DNA from: DASXKD01 sp963734725
Lineage (GTDB): Bacteria > Actinomycetota > Actinomycetes > Streptosporangiales > Streptosporangiaceae
Assembly (NCBI GenBank): GCA_963734725.1
Contig: CAVTIX010000027.1
Span: 174,725-238,724, forward strand
DNA: 64,000 bases
Reading direction: 5' to 3'
Made by a program: the position numbers and the translations under genes. The notes under the pieces are model-generated. The model saw only the letters and a list, made by a program, of their open reading frames with translations. It did no database searches and had not been told where the DNA came from. Below are positions 1 through 8,711 of this stretch, piece by piece; position 1 is the first letter of the stretch, and each line of letters begins with the position of its first letter.

Positions 1-1856
1 GGGCGAGCCGCTGATCCGGGTCGTCGAGATCCATTTCCAACAGTTCCGTTATGCCCCGCAGCCGGTTGGCGACAGCGTTGCGGTGCAGGTGCAGCCGTTG
101 CGCGGTCTTGATGATCGAGCCTTGCTCGTCGAGATAGGCCGCCAAGGTCCGGATCGCGGTGTCGGCGCGGGCCGGGCCCAGCTTCTCCAGCGGGGCCAGC
201 TGATCCCGCACCGAGGCACGCGCGGTGTCGGACGCGTACCACTCCATGAGCATCCGCCGGACGCCGACCGCGTCGTGCGCGGCGACGCCGGGCGGCTTGA
301 GCGCGGCCCGCGCCGCCAGCAGCGCACCGCGCGCTTCGGCGGCCGACGCCCGCAGCCCGGTGGGGCCCTCGTGCGGCGCACCCACCCCGGCGCGGAACCG
401 TAGCGCCGGCAGCCTGACCTTGATGGCCTGGAGTGCCCGCTCCGCCGACCGGGCGGCCCTGGCGCCAGCCTGGGGGCCGGGGTTGGACGTGGTGACCCGG
501 ACCAGCACAACGGCCCGGGCTATCCGGGACAGGTACCACGTCCCCCCGGTTGCCGCCACGGCGTGCAGCGCGGCCTGGCCTGCGGTTTCCAGGAGCTCGA
601 AGCGCTGGACCTCATCGGGCTCGGCGTCCTGCAGGTCGTCGGCCTCGATCCGGACCACGACGTGCCAGCCGCCGATCGGTATCGCGAGCTGGCGCGCCCG
701 CTCCAGCAGGTCCTCGTTGATCGCCGAATCTGACATCAGCAGTTCGGCAAGCAGCTCGCTGCGCGACCGGACCGGCACCTCGCGCGCCTGCCTGGCCAGG
801 TCGAGCAGCCGGCCGGCGGTCATCGCCGCGGTGTGCAGGACCAGCCGGACGGCGACCCCGAAGTCGCCGTGCGCATCGGGCGCGACGAACGACCCGACCG
901 GCGTTTCCCCGACCACTACCCGCGCGCTGACCTCCACATCCGCGGCGCCGCCCGGCTCGGGCTCGCGGGCACGGGGCGGATCGGCGGCCAGGGGCGCACT
1001 GGCCAGCGGGCCACCGGACCGGTCACCGGCTAGCGGGGCGCTGGACCGGCCGGCGGCCGGGGGCGCCTGGCCAGTGGGCTACCTGACCGGTCGGCGGCCA
1101 GCGGGGCACGGGACGGGTCACCAGCCAGCAAGGCGCCTGGCCGGTCGGCGCCAGGCTGGCTACCTGACCCGCCGTCCGAGGCGGTCGGTCCCCCGTTCGC
1201 GGCGGTTGACCTCACGCTCGCGGCGGTCGGCGCACCGTCCGCAGCGGTCGATCTGCCGTCCACGGCGGCACGAGAGGCGGCACGGGCGGCAGCGTGATCG
1301 GCAGCGCGATCGCCGGCCGCGACCGCGCTACGCCCGTCTGGCCAGGGACGGAACTCGACCCGCGTGCCGAGCGCCTCGGCGACCGCCGCCCGCAGCTCCT
1401 CCACGCCGCCGCCGGCCGACTCGGCAGCCAGCACCGCCGCCAGGCCCTGCTCGGCCCGCCCGAGCGCAAGCTCCGCGCCCCCCCCGATCTCGCGAATGAT
1501 CGCCTGGACCAGCCCGGCGGGCTCGGTGCCCGCGGGGATGGAGATCAGCGCGATATCCGCGCGCGCGGCAATATCCCTCGCGGTCACGGTGGGCTGCCAC
1601 GGCTTGTCGGCGAACGCCGCGACGGCGGCCACCTGGTGAATCGCCGCCCAGCGCAGGGCCATGTCCAAGCGATAGTCGCTGACCTCGGCCGATGCGAGCC
1701 GGGACAAGATGACAAGGCTGGCCGCGGGCGCCCGGTCCAGGTCGGTGAAGCTCTCCGCCAGCCGCACTAGGGCAACCGGCCGGCCCCGCCGCTGCCGCTG
1801 ACCCGGCAGAGCCCGGCCAGCGGCGAGCTGGCGAGGATCTCGTCAACGGAGGGCAT
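1..1856 (-). pseudogene. PucR-family transcriptional regulator, frame-broken, runs off left edge
   Basis: The conceptual product is a PucR/CdaR-type regulator. The N-terminal PucR domain starts at an ATG at 1856 (MPSVDEILASSPLAG), followed by a long Ala/Pro/Asp-rich linker. The C-terminal PucR HTH (YLDEQGSIIKTAQRLHLHRN, then NAVANRLRG-type text) lies near 30-170, and the gene continues past base 1. The coding frame changes twice: near 1777, where the start frame meets a stop, and near 1060, inside a repetitive linker where the second frame ends in TAG at 1030. PucR regulators commonly control purine, allantoin or hydantoin catabolism and lie beside the genes they regulate, which fits the divergent hydantoinase operon. 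Whether the breaks are real or sequencing indels cannot be decided here. Confidence 0.75.
960..1160. repeat. degenerate short repeats encoding the PucR linker
   Basis: Variants of a peptide unit resembling AGDxSxxPLAAD recur in the linker between the PucR and HTH domains. At DNA level they are imperfect GC-rich repeats of about 25-35 bases. One of the two PucR frame breaks falls inside this tract, which is the kind of sequence where replication slippage or base-calling indels are expected. Confidence 0.5.
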
Positions 1857-2027
1857 CAGCAGGGCCACCTTCGCACGTCAAGAGGCCACCCTATGCGGAG
1901 CGCACAGCTGAGTCACCATCGCGGTGCAATCTGCCCATTCCCCGCGGGGACCTCGGACTGCCACCCTTGCGTTAAACCCGGGAAGCCCCGGCAGCATCGC
2001 TGCGTACAGCATGAGCTTGGGAGTCCA

Positions 2028-2240
2028 ATGGATCTCGACAGCGCTCGGGGCGCTACAGCTGATGAGGGAAGCCCGGACTGGTGGCCGTACGCCCCGGAGT
2101 TCCCGCACTGGCACGTTTGGCGTGGTGTCGCCGGGCTGCTCTACGCACGTCGTCCCAAGTCAAGCCCGCCCAAGGTGGTCCGGGGCAGGGACCTGACGAC
2201 GCTTCGCGAGCAGATCATCGACGCTGAGGTCGTACACTGA
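2028..2240 (+). CDS. small conserved hypothetical protein (70 aa)
   Basis: ATG at 2028 follows a GGGAG ribosome-binding motif at about 2018-2022. The product is Trp-rich in its centre (WWPYAPEFPHWHVWRGVAG, then LLYARRPKSSPP) and ends with a short charged helix (LTTLREQIIDAE). I recall similar short proteins from many actinobacterial genomes, but I know no function. It lies between the divergent PucR gene and the hydantoinase operon, about 160 bases ahead of the DUF917 gene, so it could have its own promoter. There is no signal peptide or membrane segment. Confidence 0.6.
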   Translation: MDLDSARGATADEGSPDWWPYAPEFPHWHVWRGVAGLLYARRPKSSPPKVVRGRDLTTLREQIIDAEVVH

Positions 2241-2364
2241 CCATTCGGCCGCGTGCCGTGGTGGGGGGCTGTCTCTGTTTGCCTTGCCAGAAATGCTGTT
2301 AGACAGTGAGCTATGGCGGTGGCGCTTGCCAGCAGGCTTCGGGAATCATGGGGAGAGTTCCAAA

Positions 2365-2382
2365 AACGTTTGTAAACGCGTT
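2365..2382. promoter_or_regulatory. LacI-type operator-like palindrome upstream of the DUF917 operon
   Basis: An AACGCGTT palindrome (2375-2382) is preceded by AACGTTTGTAA. CG-centred AANCGNTT-type palindromes are characteristic of LacI-family operators. It lies about 20 bases before the DUF917 ATG, where a bound repressor would block transcription. A related CG-centred site occurs in the LacI/APC divergent region at 17615-17628. Binding is inferred only. Confidence 0.4.
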
Positions 2383-2400
2383 AGAACCGAACACTTGACC

Positions 2401-3483
2401 ATGAAGAGACTGCTGGACCCAGATTCGCTGCGCGCGCTGGCGCGGGGCTGCGCGGTGCTGGGCGCCGGGGGCGGCGGCGATCCCTACCTGGGCCTGCTTC
2501 AAGCTCTGCAGGCGACCCAGGATTACGGCCCGGTCCAGCTCGTGGGCATCGACGAACTGCCGGACGATTCACTGATCATGCCCTGCGGCGGCATCGGCGC
2601 CCCGACAGTCAGCATCGAAAAAATCGAGAACGGCGATGAGGGCAGCCGGCTCCGCGAGCACCTGGAGTTCGTGACCGGCGGCCGGGTCGCGGCGCTGATG
2701 TCGGCCGAGATCGGCGGCTCCAACGGCCTGCTGCCGGTGGCCTGGGCGGCGCGCATGGGCCTGCCACTGGTGGACGCCGACGGGATGGGCCGCGCCTTTC
2801 CCGAGGTGCCGCAGGTCACGATGCACCTGGCGGGAATCCCGCCGAGCCCCGCGGTAATGACCGACGAGCGCGGCAACCTCGTTGTGTTCCGGGCGATCTC
2901 CGGCCATTGGATGGAGCGCCTGGAGCGGGCTGCCGCGGTCGAGTTCGGCGGCGCCGCCTCCTCGACCGAGTTCTCCCTGACCGCCGCCCAGGCGCGCACC
3001 GCGACCGTGCGGGGCTCGGTGTCGCTGGCCATCAGGATCGGCGAGGCGGTGGCGCACGCGGAGGGCAGCCCGGTGGCCGCGCTGATGGCGGAGATCGGGG
3101 CGTTCCGGCTGCTCACCGGGAAGGTGTCGGACGTCGAGCGGCATACTACGAGCGGCTTTGTCCGGGGCAGCGTCGTGGTCGAGGGCCTCGGCGACGAGGC
3201 CGGTCGGCTGCTCCGGCTGGAACTGCAGAACGAGAACCTCGTCGCACTCGAACGCGGCCGGGTACTGGCCTCTGTGCCCGACCTGATCTCGGTGCTGGAC
3301 AGCGAGACGGCAGATGCGATCGTGACTGAGCGGATTGCCTACGGGCAGCGGGTCACGGTGATCGCCTTCCCCTGTGACCCGGTCTGGCGGACCGCCCGGG
3401 GAATCGAGGTCGCCGGGCCGCGGGCCTTCGGTTACGAGTTCGACTACCTGCCAGTGGAGGAGCGTGCCGGTGCCCGCGCCTGA
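2401..3483 (+). CDS. DUF917 family protein (S-methyl-thiohydantoin desulfurase-like)
   Basis: A 360-residue cytoplasmic protein of the DUF917 family, now described in Pfam as the S-methyl thiohydantoin desulfurase domain. Features include the early Gly-rich CAVLGAGGGGDPYLG (residues about 18-32), MPCGGIGAPTVSIEKI (about 60-75), AALMSAEIGGSNGL and GLPLVDADGMGRAFPEVPQV (about 121-140). ATG 2401 is chosen because upstream in-frame codons do not resemble the family. The stop codon is overlapped by the next gene, a short HyuA homologue, and DUF917/HyuA pairing is common. It is the first structural gene of the operon. Likely role: processing of a hydantoin-type substrate together with the HyuA/HyuB proteins. 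The exact reaction is unknown. Confidence 0.8.
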   Translation: MKRLLDPDSLRALARGCAVLGAGGGGDPYLGLLQALQATQDYGPVQLVGIDELPDDSLIMPCGGIGAPTVSIEKIENGDEGSRLREHLEFVTGGRVAALMSAEIGGSNGLLPVAWAARMGLPLVDADGMGRAFPEVPQVTMHLAGIPPSPAVMTDERGNLVVFRAISGHWMERLERAAAVEFGGAASSTEFSLTAAQARTATVRGSVSLAIRIGEAVAHAEGSPVAALMAEIGAFRLLTGKVSDVERHTTSGFVRGSVVVEGLGDEAGRLLRLELQNENLVALERGRVLASVPDLISVLDSETADAIVTERIAYGQRVTVIAFPCDPVWRTARGIEVAGPRAFGYEFDYLPVEERAGARA

Positions 3484-5107
3484 CTGTCGCCTCGGCATCG
3501 ACGTCGGCGGGACCAACACCGACGCGGTCATCATGGACGCCGCGGACCGGGTGATCGCCAAGGCCAAGGTGCCGTGCACGCCCGACATCACCGGCGGCAT
3601 CATGGCGGCGATCGACACCGTGCTGAAGGCGCCCGGGGTCGAGCCGCGCCGGATCACCCACGTCATGCTGGGCACCACGCACGCTACGAACGCGGTGCTG
3701 GAACGCAGGAAGCTGCGGCGGGTGGCAGTGGTCCGGCTCGGCGGCCCCGCTACGCACAGCATCAGGCCGATGTTCGAATGGCCGAAGGACCTGGCCGCCG
3801 CCGTGTCCGTGGGCGCCGAGATCGTCGACGGCGGCATCGAGTTCGACGGGCGTGACCTGTCTCCGCTGGACACCGACGCGCTCGCCCGGTTCCTCGGCCG
3901 GGTCGGCGGTTCCGCTCAGGGCGTGGTGATCACGAGCGTGTTCGCCCCGGTTTCGGCCCGGCAGGAGTTGCAGGCCGCGGAGATCGTCAAACGGGAACTG
4001 GGCGATGTGCACATCTCGCTGAGCCACGAGGTCGGCTCGCTCGGGCTGCTGGAGCGGGAGAACGCGACAATACTGAACGGCGCCCTGGCCGGCGTGGCCT
4101 ACGACGTGGCCGATGCGATGCGGCACGCGCTGGCCGCGCACCACCTGCAGCCGGCCATGTTCTTCGCGCAAAACGACGGCACCTTGATGGGCCTCGACCA
4201 CGTGCTGCGATACCCGGTGCTCACCATCGGCAGCGGGCCGGCCAACAGCGTGCGCGGCGCCGCGTTCCTCACCAACACCGCGGACTCGCTCGTGGTGGAC
4301 GTGGGGGGCACCTCTACCGACGTAGGTGTGCTGGTCAACGGCTTCCCGCGGGAGTCCTCGCGGGGTGTGGAGATCGGCGGGGTGCGGACCAACTTCCGGA
4401 TGCCGGACCTGGTCACGATCGCGCTCGGCGGCGGCACTGAGGTGTCCCGCAACCACAGCGGCGTCCAGATCGGCCCGCACAGCGTCGGCTACCTGCTGCA
4501 ACGGGACGCGCTGGTGTTCGGCGGGAAGGTGCCCACGCTGACCGACGGCGCAGTCGCCACGGGCCGCGCCTCGCTCGGCGACCCACGGCTGGCCAGCGGC
4601 CACCGGGCGCTGCTTGCCGAGGCCGTGGCGCAGGCGGACGTGATGCTCTCCGACGCCATCGACCGGATGAAGACGGCGAAGGGCGATCGTGCGCTGATCG
4701 CCGTGGGCGGCGGCTCCATCCTGGTCCCCGAGCGGATCCCCGGGGTCAGCGAGGTGATCCGGCCCGAGCACTTCGACGCGGCCAACGCCGTCGGCGCTGC
4801 CATCGCGTCGGTGAGCGGCCAGGTGGACCGCATCTTCCACCTGGGCCCCGGCGGGCGGCAGGCGGCGCTCGACGAGGCGTGCGAGGAGGCGCGCGAGCGT
4901 GCGGTCGCGGCGGGCGCTGATCCCCGCACCGTGGATATCGTCGAGCGGGAGGAAATCCCGCTGGCCTACCTCACCAATCCGGCCATCCGGGTGCGTGCCA
5001 AGGCCGCCGGCGCGCTCGGCGGACTGCCGGAGCATCAACTCGAGGCGAACCTGTCCCGGCAGGCACGGCTGGCCGGGCCCGCCGAGCATGCGGCCGAGTC
5101 ACCGTAA
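3470..5107 (+). CDS. hydantoinase/oxoprolinase family protein, short form (HyuA-like)
   Basis: A 545-residue ASKHA-fold protein of the hydantoinase A/oxoprolinase family. The first phosphate motif is near the N-terminus (LGIDVGGTNTDAVIMDA), the threonine-rich motif is HVMLGTTHATNAVLERRK, and the second phosphate motif is VVDVGGTSTDVGVLV. GTG 3470 is preferred because GGAGG at 3456-3460 is well spaced for it; GTG 3464 is the alternative. The gene overlaps the DUF917 stop by 14 bases, implying translational coupling. It is shorter than classical HyuA (about 680-700 aa) because the C-terminal region is reduced, as in DUF917-linked homologues. ATP-dependent ring opening of a hydantoin-like amide is the family role; the substrate is not evident. 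Confidence 0.8.
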   Translation: MPAPDCRLGIDVGGTNTDAVIMDAADRVIAKAKVPCTPDITGGIMAAIDTVLKAPGVEPRRITHVMLGTTHATNAVLERRKLRRVAVVRLGGPATHSIRPMFEWPKDLAAAVSVGAEIVDGGIEFDGRDLSPLDTDALARFLGRVGGSAQGVVITSVFAPVSARQELQAAEIVKRELGDVHISLSHEVGSLGLLERENATILNGALAGVAYDVADAMRHALAAHHLQPAMFFAQNDGTLMGLDHVLRYPVLTIGSGPANSVRGAAFLTNTADSLVVDVGGTSTDVGVLVNGFPRESSRGVEIGGVRTNFRMPDLVTIALGGGTEVSRNHSGVQIGPHSVGYLLQRDALVFGGKVPTLTDGAVATGRASLGDPRLASGHRALLAEAVAQADVMLSDAIDRMKTAKGDRALIAVGGGSILVPERIPGVSEVIRPEHFDAANAVGAAIASVSGQVDRIFHLGPGGRQAALDEACEEARERAVAAGADPRTVDIVEREEIPLAYLTNPAIRVRAKAAGALGGLPEHQLEANLSRQARLAGPAEHAAESP

Positions 5108-5124
5108 GGATCACGGAGGCAACC

Positions 5125-6717
5125 ATGAAGGCCCAACGCGCCTGGCTCACCGCATCCGGCTGCGCAGCCGCTCTATTCCTCGCCGCCTGCGCCGGGTCGT
5201 CGTCCTCGGTACCGCCGCAAAAGACCGCCAACCAGGTGTTCACGTACGACACCTACACGGGCGTGATGGACGACGGCTGGGACCCGGCGACGGAGTACTC
5301 CAACGGCATCATCGCGATGAGCAACATGTACGAGACGCTCACCCGCTACAACTCCGTAACACACTCGGTCGGCCCGCTGCTCGCGACCAGCTGGTCCAAG
5401 TCACCGAACGGGCTGACCTGGACCTTTCAGCTGCGACACGGCGTGTATTTCCACACCGGCAGGCTGATGACCGCGCAGGCTGCCAAGGCCGCGATCGAGC
5501 GCACGATCAAGCTGAACGGCGGCGCCGCCTACATCTGGGGCGCGGTTAAGACCATCGACACGCCCAGCCAGTACACGCTGGTCTTCCACCTGAAGTACCC
5601 CGCGCCGCTGGACCTGGAGTCGTCGGCGGACTACTCCGCCTACATTTACGACAGCAAGGCGCCGAACGGCCAACCGCTGGCCAAGTGGCTCAACGCCGCC
5701 CACGACTCGGGCACCGGGCCGTACACGGTGCAGACCTGGAACAAGGGGCAGGAGTTCGAGGTCACCGAGACGGCATTCGGAAAGTACTGGGGCGGGTGGA
5801 GCGGCGCGCACTACAAGAAGGTGGTGTTCCGCGTCGTGTCGTCGGACACGACGGCAGCCCAACTGCTGCGGAGCGGGCAGGTCAGCTTCGTCGAGCAGAT
5901 GAACCCCTCGCTGTGGAAATCGCTGAAGGGAACGCCGGGCATCCACCTGGTCAACTCACCGTCCTGGCAGAACCTGCTCGGCCAGCTCAACGCCAAGGCC
6001 CTGAGCCTGCCGGTCCGCCGGGCGATCTCCTACGGCATCGACTACAAGGGCACCATCGCAGCGCTCCAGGGAGCGGGCGTGCTGTCCAGCGGCATCGTCC
6101 CCGCGGGCCTGCTCGGCCACTTCAGCAACCTGCCGAACTACAGCTACGACCCGGGGCAGGCAGCGCAGTTGCTGCACCAGGCCGGCTACGGGCCGGGCAA
6201 GAAGTCACTGAACCTATCGCTCACCTACACCCAGGGCGACACCAACGAGCAGGTCGTCGCGACGCTGATCAAGTCGAGCCTGGCCAAGCTAAACGTCAAC
6301 GTGACCGTGCAGTCGCTGGCCTGGCCAACCCAGTGGGCCCGGGGCAAGTCGGCGAGCGCCGCCCAGCATCAGGACATCTTCATGGAGTACTGGTGGCCGG
6401 ACTACGCCGACCCGTACTCCTGGTTCGTGAACCTGCTGGAGACCGAGAAGCAGCCGTACTTCAACCTGTCCTACTATTCCAACCCGGCCCTGGACTCACA
6501 GATAAACCGGGTGGAGTCGCTGGTCGCGACCAACCGCGCGGCGGGGGTGAACCTCTACCACGCGATGCAGGTCGAAATCCTGCACCAGGCGCCGATCGCG
6601 TTCCTGTACAACGACAACTACCAGTACGCGATGTCAACCGGCTTCACGGGGCTCCGGGTCAACCCGGCCTACCCGAACGTGGTCTTCACCTATGACCTGA
6701 AGCCGACCGGCGCTTGA
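5125..6717 (+). CDS. ABC transporter substrate-binding lipoprotein, SBP_bac_5 (dipeptide/oligopeptide) family
   Basis: A 530-residue family 5 solute-binding protein. Residues 1-22 form a lipoprotein signal with lipobox LAAC (Cys22). The mature part has family hallmarks: TYTGVMDDGWDPATEY, LATSWSKSPNGLTWTFQLRH with VYFHTG following, VRRAISYGIDYKGTIAALQG and the late DIFMEYWWPDYADPYSWF. The start has a good site (GGAGG, 6 bases before ATG), 17 bases after the HyuA stop. The stop overlaps the TTG start of the permease gene. It should capture the operon's substrate outside the membrane and deliver it to the two permeases. SBP_5 proteins bind peptides but also opines, glutathione and modified amino acids. 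Confidence 0.9.
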   Translation: MKAQRAWLTASGCAAALFLAACAGSSSSVPPQKTANQVFTYDTYTGVMDDGWDPATEYSNGIIAMSNMYETLTRYNSVTHSVGPLLATSWSKSPNGLTWTFQLRHGVYFHTGRLMTAQAAKAAIERTIKLNGGAAYIWGAVKTIDTPSQYTLVFHLKYPAPLDLESSADYSAYIYDSKAPNGQPLAKWLNAAHDSGTGPYTVQTWNKGQEFEVTETAFGKYWGGWSGAHYKKVVFRVVSSDTTAAQLLRSGQVSFVEQMNPSLWKSLKGTPGIHLVNSPSWQNLLGQLNAKALSLPVRRAISYGIDYKGTIAALQGAGVLSSGIVPAGLLGHFSNLPNYSYDPGQAAQLLHQAGYGPGKKSLNLSLTYTQGDTNEQVVATLIKSSLAKLNVNVTVQSLAWPTQWARGKSASAAQHQDIFMEYWWPDYADPYSWFVNLLETEKQPYFNLSYYSNPALDSQINRVESLVATNRAAGVNLYHAMQVEILHQAPIAFLYNDNYQYAMSTGFTGLRVNPAYPNVVFTYDLKPTGA

Positions 6718-7730
6718 TCGTCTACGCCGCCCGCCGGGCCGCCCTGGCGGTGTTGGTGGTCGCGGGCGTCATCGTGCTGACGTTCGTCATCGCTCGGGTC
6801 GTTCCTGGTGACCCGGCAGCCACGTGGGCAGGCCCGCACGCGTCGGCGGCTCAGATCGCGGCGGCGCGGCGGTTCCTCGGGCTGGACCGGCCGGCGCCGG
6901 TTCAGCTGCTCGCCTACTTGGGCGGCATCGTCAGCGGGAACTGGGGGCTGTCGGTCCATACCCACAGGCCGGTCCTGTCCGATATCGGGACCGCCGCCCC
7001 CGCCACGTTGGAACTGGTGCTGACCGCGCTGATCATCGCGGTGGTGGTCGGCGTGCCGCTCGGGCTTGTATCCGCGCGCTGGCCGGACCGGCTGCTCGAC
7101 CACGGGATCCGGGCCGGCTCGATCCTCGCGGTATCGATGCCTATCTTCTGGATGGCGCTGGTCTTCCAGCTTGTCTTCTCGCAGCGGCTGCACCTGGTAC
7201 CCGTCGCCGGAGAGTTCTCCCCTAACCTGCTGTTCTCCCACCCACTGGCCCGGCACACCGGATTCGACGTGATCGACGCGCTGATCACCGGAAACTGGCC
7301 GATGCTCGGCAGCACGGTCAGCCATCTGATGCTGCCCGCCATCGTCGTCGCCGCCTACCCCGCCGGGCTCATCACCCGGATGGTCCGGGCCCAGGTACTC
7401 GACACCATCGGCGAGACCCACGTGCAGATGGCCCGCGCGCTTGGCTTCCGGGAGCGGACCGTATATGGCCGGTTCGCGATGAAGCTCGCGTGGAACCCGG
7501 TGGCCGCGGCGCTAGCCCTGGTCTTCGGCTACTCGCTGGTCAACACGTTCCTGGTCGAGGCCATCTTCGACTGGCCGGGCCTCGGCAGCTACGCGGCGGC
7601 GTCGATCTCGACCCTCGATACCCCCGCCATTCTGGGGGTGACGTTGTTCGTCGCCTTGGCGTACGTGGTCGCAAACCTGATCGTGGACATCGTCCAAGCC
7701 GCCATTGACCCGAGGATCAGGCTGCGATGA
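6714..7730 (+). CDS. ABC transporter permease, DppB-like
   Basis: A 338-residue inner-membrane permease. The N-terminal DppB-type signature (FVIARVVPGDPAATWAG) is followed by about six transmembrane segments. The cytoplasmic coupling loop (MARALGFRERTVYGRFAMK) should dock the ATPases. The TTG start (6714) overlaps the TGA of the binding-protein gene, and the gene's own TGA overlaps the next ATG in an ATGA arrangement, so the transporter genes are tightly coupled. It forms the translocation channel with the downstream DppC-like permease. Substrate: the same hydantoin-type or peptide-like compound as the rest of the operon (inferred). Confidence 0.9.
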   Translation: MIVYAARRAALAVLVVAGVIVLTFVIARVVPGDPAATWAGPHASAAQIAAARRFLGLDRPAPVQLLAYLGGIVSGNWGLSVHTHRPVLSDIGTAAPATLELVLTALIIAVVVGVPLGLVSARWPDRLLDHGIRAGSILAVSMPIFWMALVFQLVFSQRLHLVPVAGEFSPNLLFSHPLARHTGFDVIDALITGNWPMLGSTVSHLMLPAIVVAAYPAGLITRMVRAQVLDTIGETHVQMARALGFRERTVYGRFAMKLAWNPVAAALALVFGYSLVNTFLVEAIFDWPGLGSYAAASISTLDTPAILGVTLFVALAYVVANLIVDIVQAAIDPRIRLR

Positions 7731-8620
7731 TCGAGGCGCCCGCACCGTTTCCCGCCGAGGTCGCCAAGATCCCCCGCGGCGCGGCCCTGCGCCGCGGGCT
7801 GCGGGCGAACCCACTACTGGTCGTGGGGGCGGTCGCGTCCGCCTGCATCGTCGTCGTGGCCCTGCTCGCCCCGCTGCTTGCGCCCTTTCCCGGGGACGCG
7901 GGCACGGCCACCCATCCATTTGCCGTGCTCCACCCGCCGTCGGCGCAGCACTGGTTCGGCACCGACAACGTCGGCCGCGACGTCCTCTCCCGGGTGCTCT
8001 ACGGCGTCCGGATATCCCCGCTGATCGCCCTCATCGTGCTGCTGATCGCGGGCGCCATCGGCATCCCGCTCGGACTCGCGGCGGGCTACTTCGGCGGCTG
8101 GCTCGATGAAGTGATCATGCGCGTGACCGACATCTTCCTCGCGTTCCCGCCGCTGCTGCTCGCGCTGGCGTTCGCCGCCGTGCTGCCGGCCACCCTGACC
8201 ACCGTGATCATCGCGATCGCCATCAGCTGGTGGCCCTGGTACGTGAGGCTGGTTCGCGGCCAGGCCGCCTCGGTCACCGGGCGTCCTTACATCGAGGCCT
8301 GCCAAGCGCTCGGCATCCCCCGGCGGCGGATCCTCCTGCGGCACGTCCTGCCTAACTCCGTCACGCCGCTGATCGTGCAGATGTCGCTGGATGTCGGCGG
8401 GGTGATCCTGACCGCGTCCGCGCTGTCGTTTCTTGGCCTCGGCCCCCAGGACCCGATACCCGACTGGGGACTGATGGTGTCCGAAGGGCAGGCCTACTTC
8501 ACCACCGCCTGGTGGGCGGTGACGTTCCCGGGCATCGCGATCCTGCTGACCGCGTTCGCCTTCAACCTGCTCGGCGACGGCCTGCGCGACCTGCTCGACC
8601 CGAAACGGACCTTCCTGTGA
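7727..8620 (+). CDS. ABC transporter permease, DppC-like
   Basis: A 297-residue second permease of the dipeptide-type importer. The DppC-specific start (HWFGTDNVGRDVLSRVLYGV) after the first membrane segment is clear. About five more transmembrane helices and the coupling motif ACQALGIPRRRILLRHVLPN follow. ATG 7727 overlaps the preceding stop by four bases. The C-terminus (LGDGLRDLLDPK) is the family ending. A gap of about 90 bases separates it from the following HyuA gene. Confidence 0.9.
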   Translation: MIEAPAPFPAEVAKIPRGAALRRGLRANPLLVVGAVASACIVVVALLAPLLAPFPGDAGTATHPFAVLHPPSAQHWFGTDNVGRDVLSRVLYGVRISPLIALIVLLIAGAIGIPLGLAAGYFGGWLDEVIMRVTDIFLAFPPLLLALAFAAVLPATLTTVIIAIAISWWPWYVRLVRGQAASVTGRPYIEACQALGIPRRRILLRHVLPNSVTPLIVQMSLDVGGVILTASALSFLGLGPQDPIPDWGLMVSEGQAYFTTAWWAVTFPGIAILLTAFAFNLLGDGLRDLLDPKRTFL

Positions 8621-8711
8621 TGAGACTGGCTACTATGCTGCTGGGCTTGTGCCGGCATCATGCTGTGGCATGCCAGCCCGCCGCGCGTGTCCGCCATCGT
8701 GGGCCGGGGCT

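Noticed and set aside
2569..5089. Long antisense open frames opposite DUF917 and the short HyuA
   Set aside because: They mirror the codon periodicity of the + strand genes, have Arg/Gly/His-rich text without motifs, and the + strand frames carry clear family signatures.
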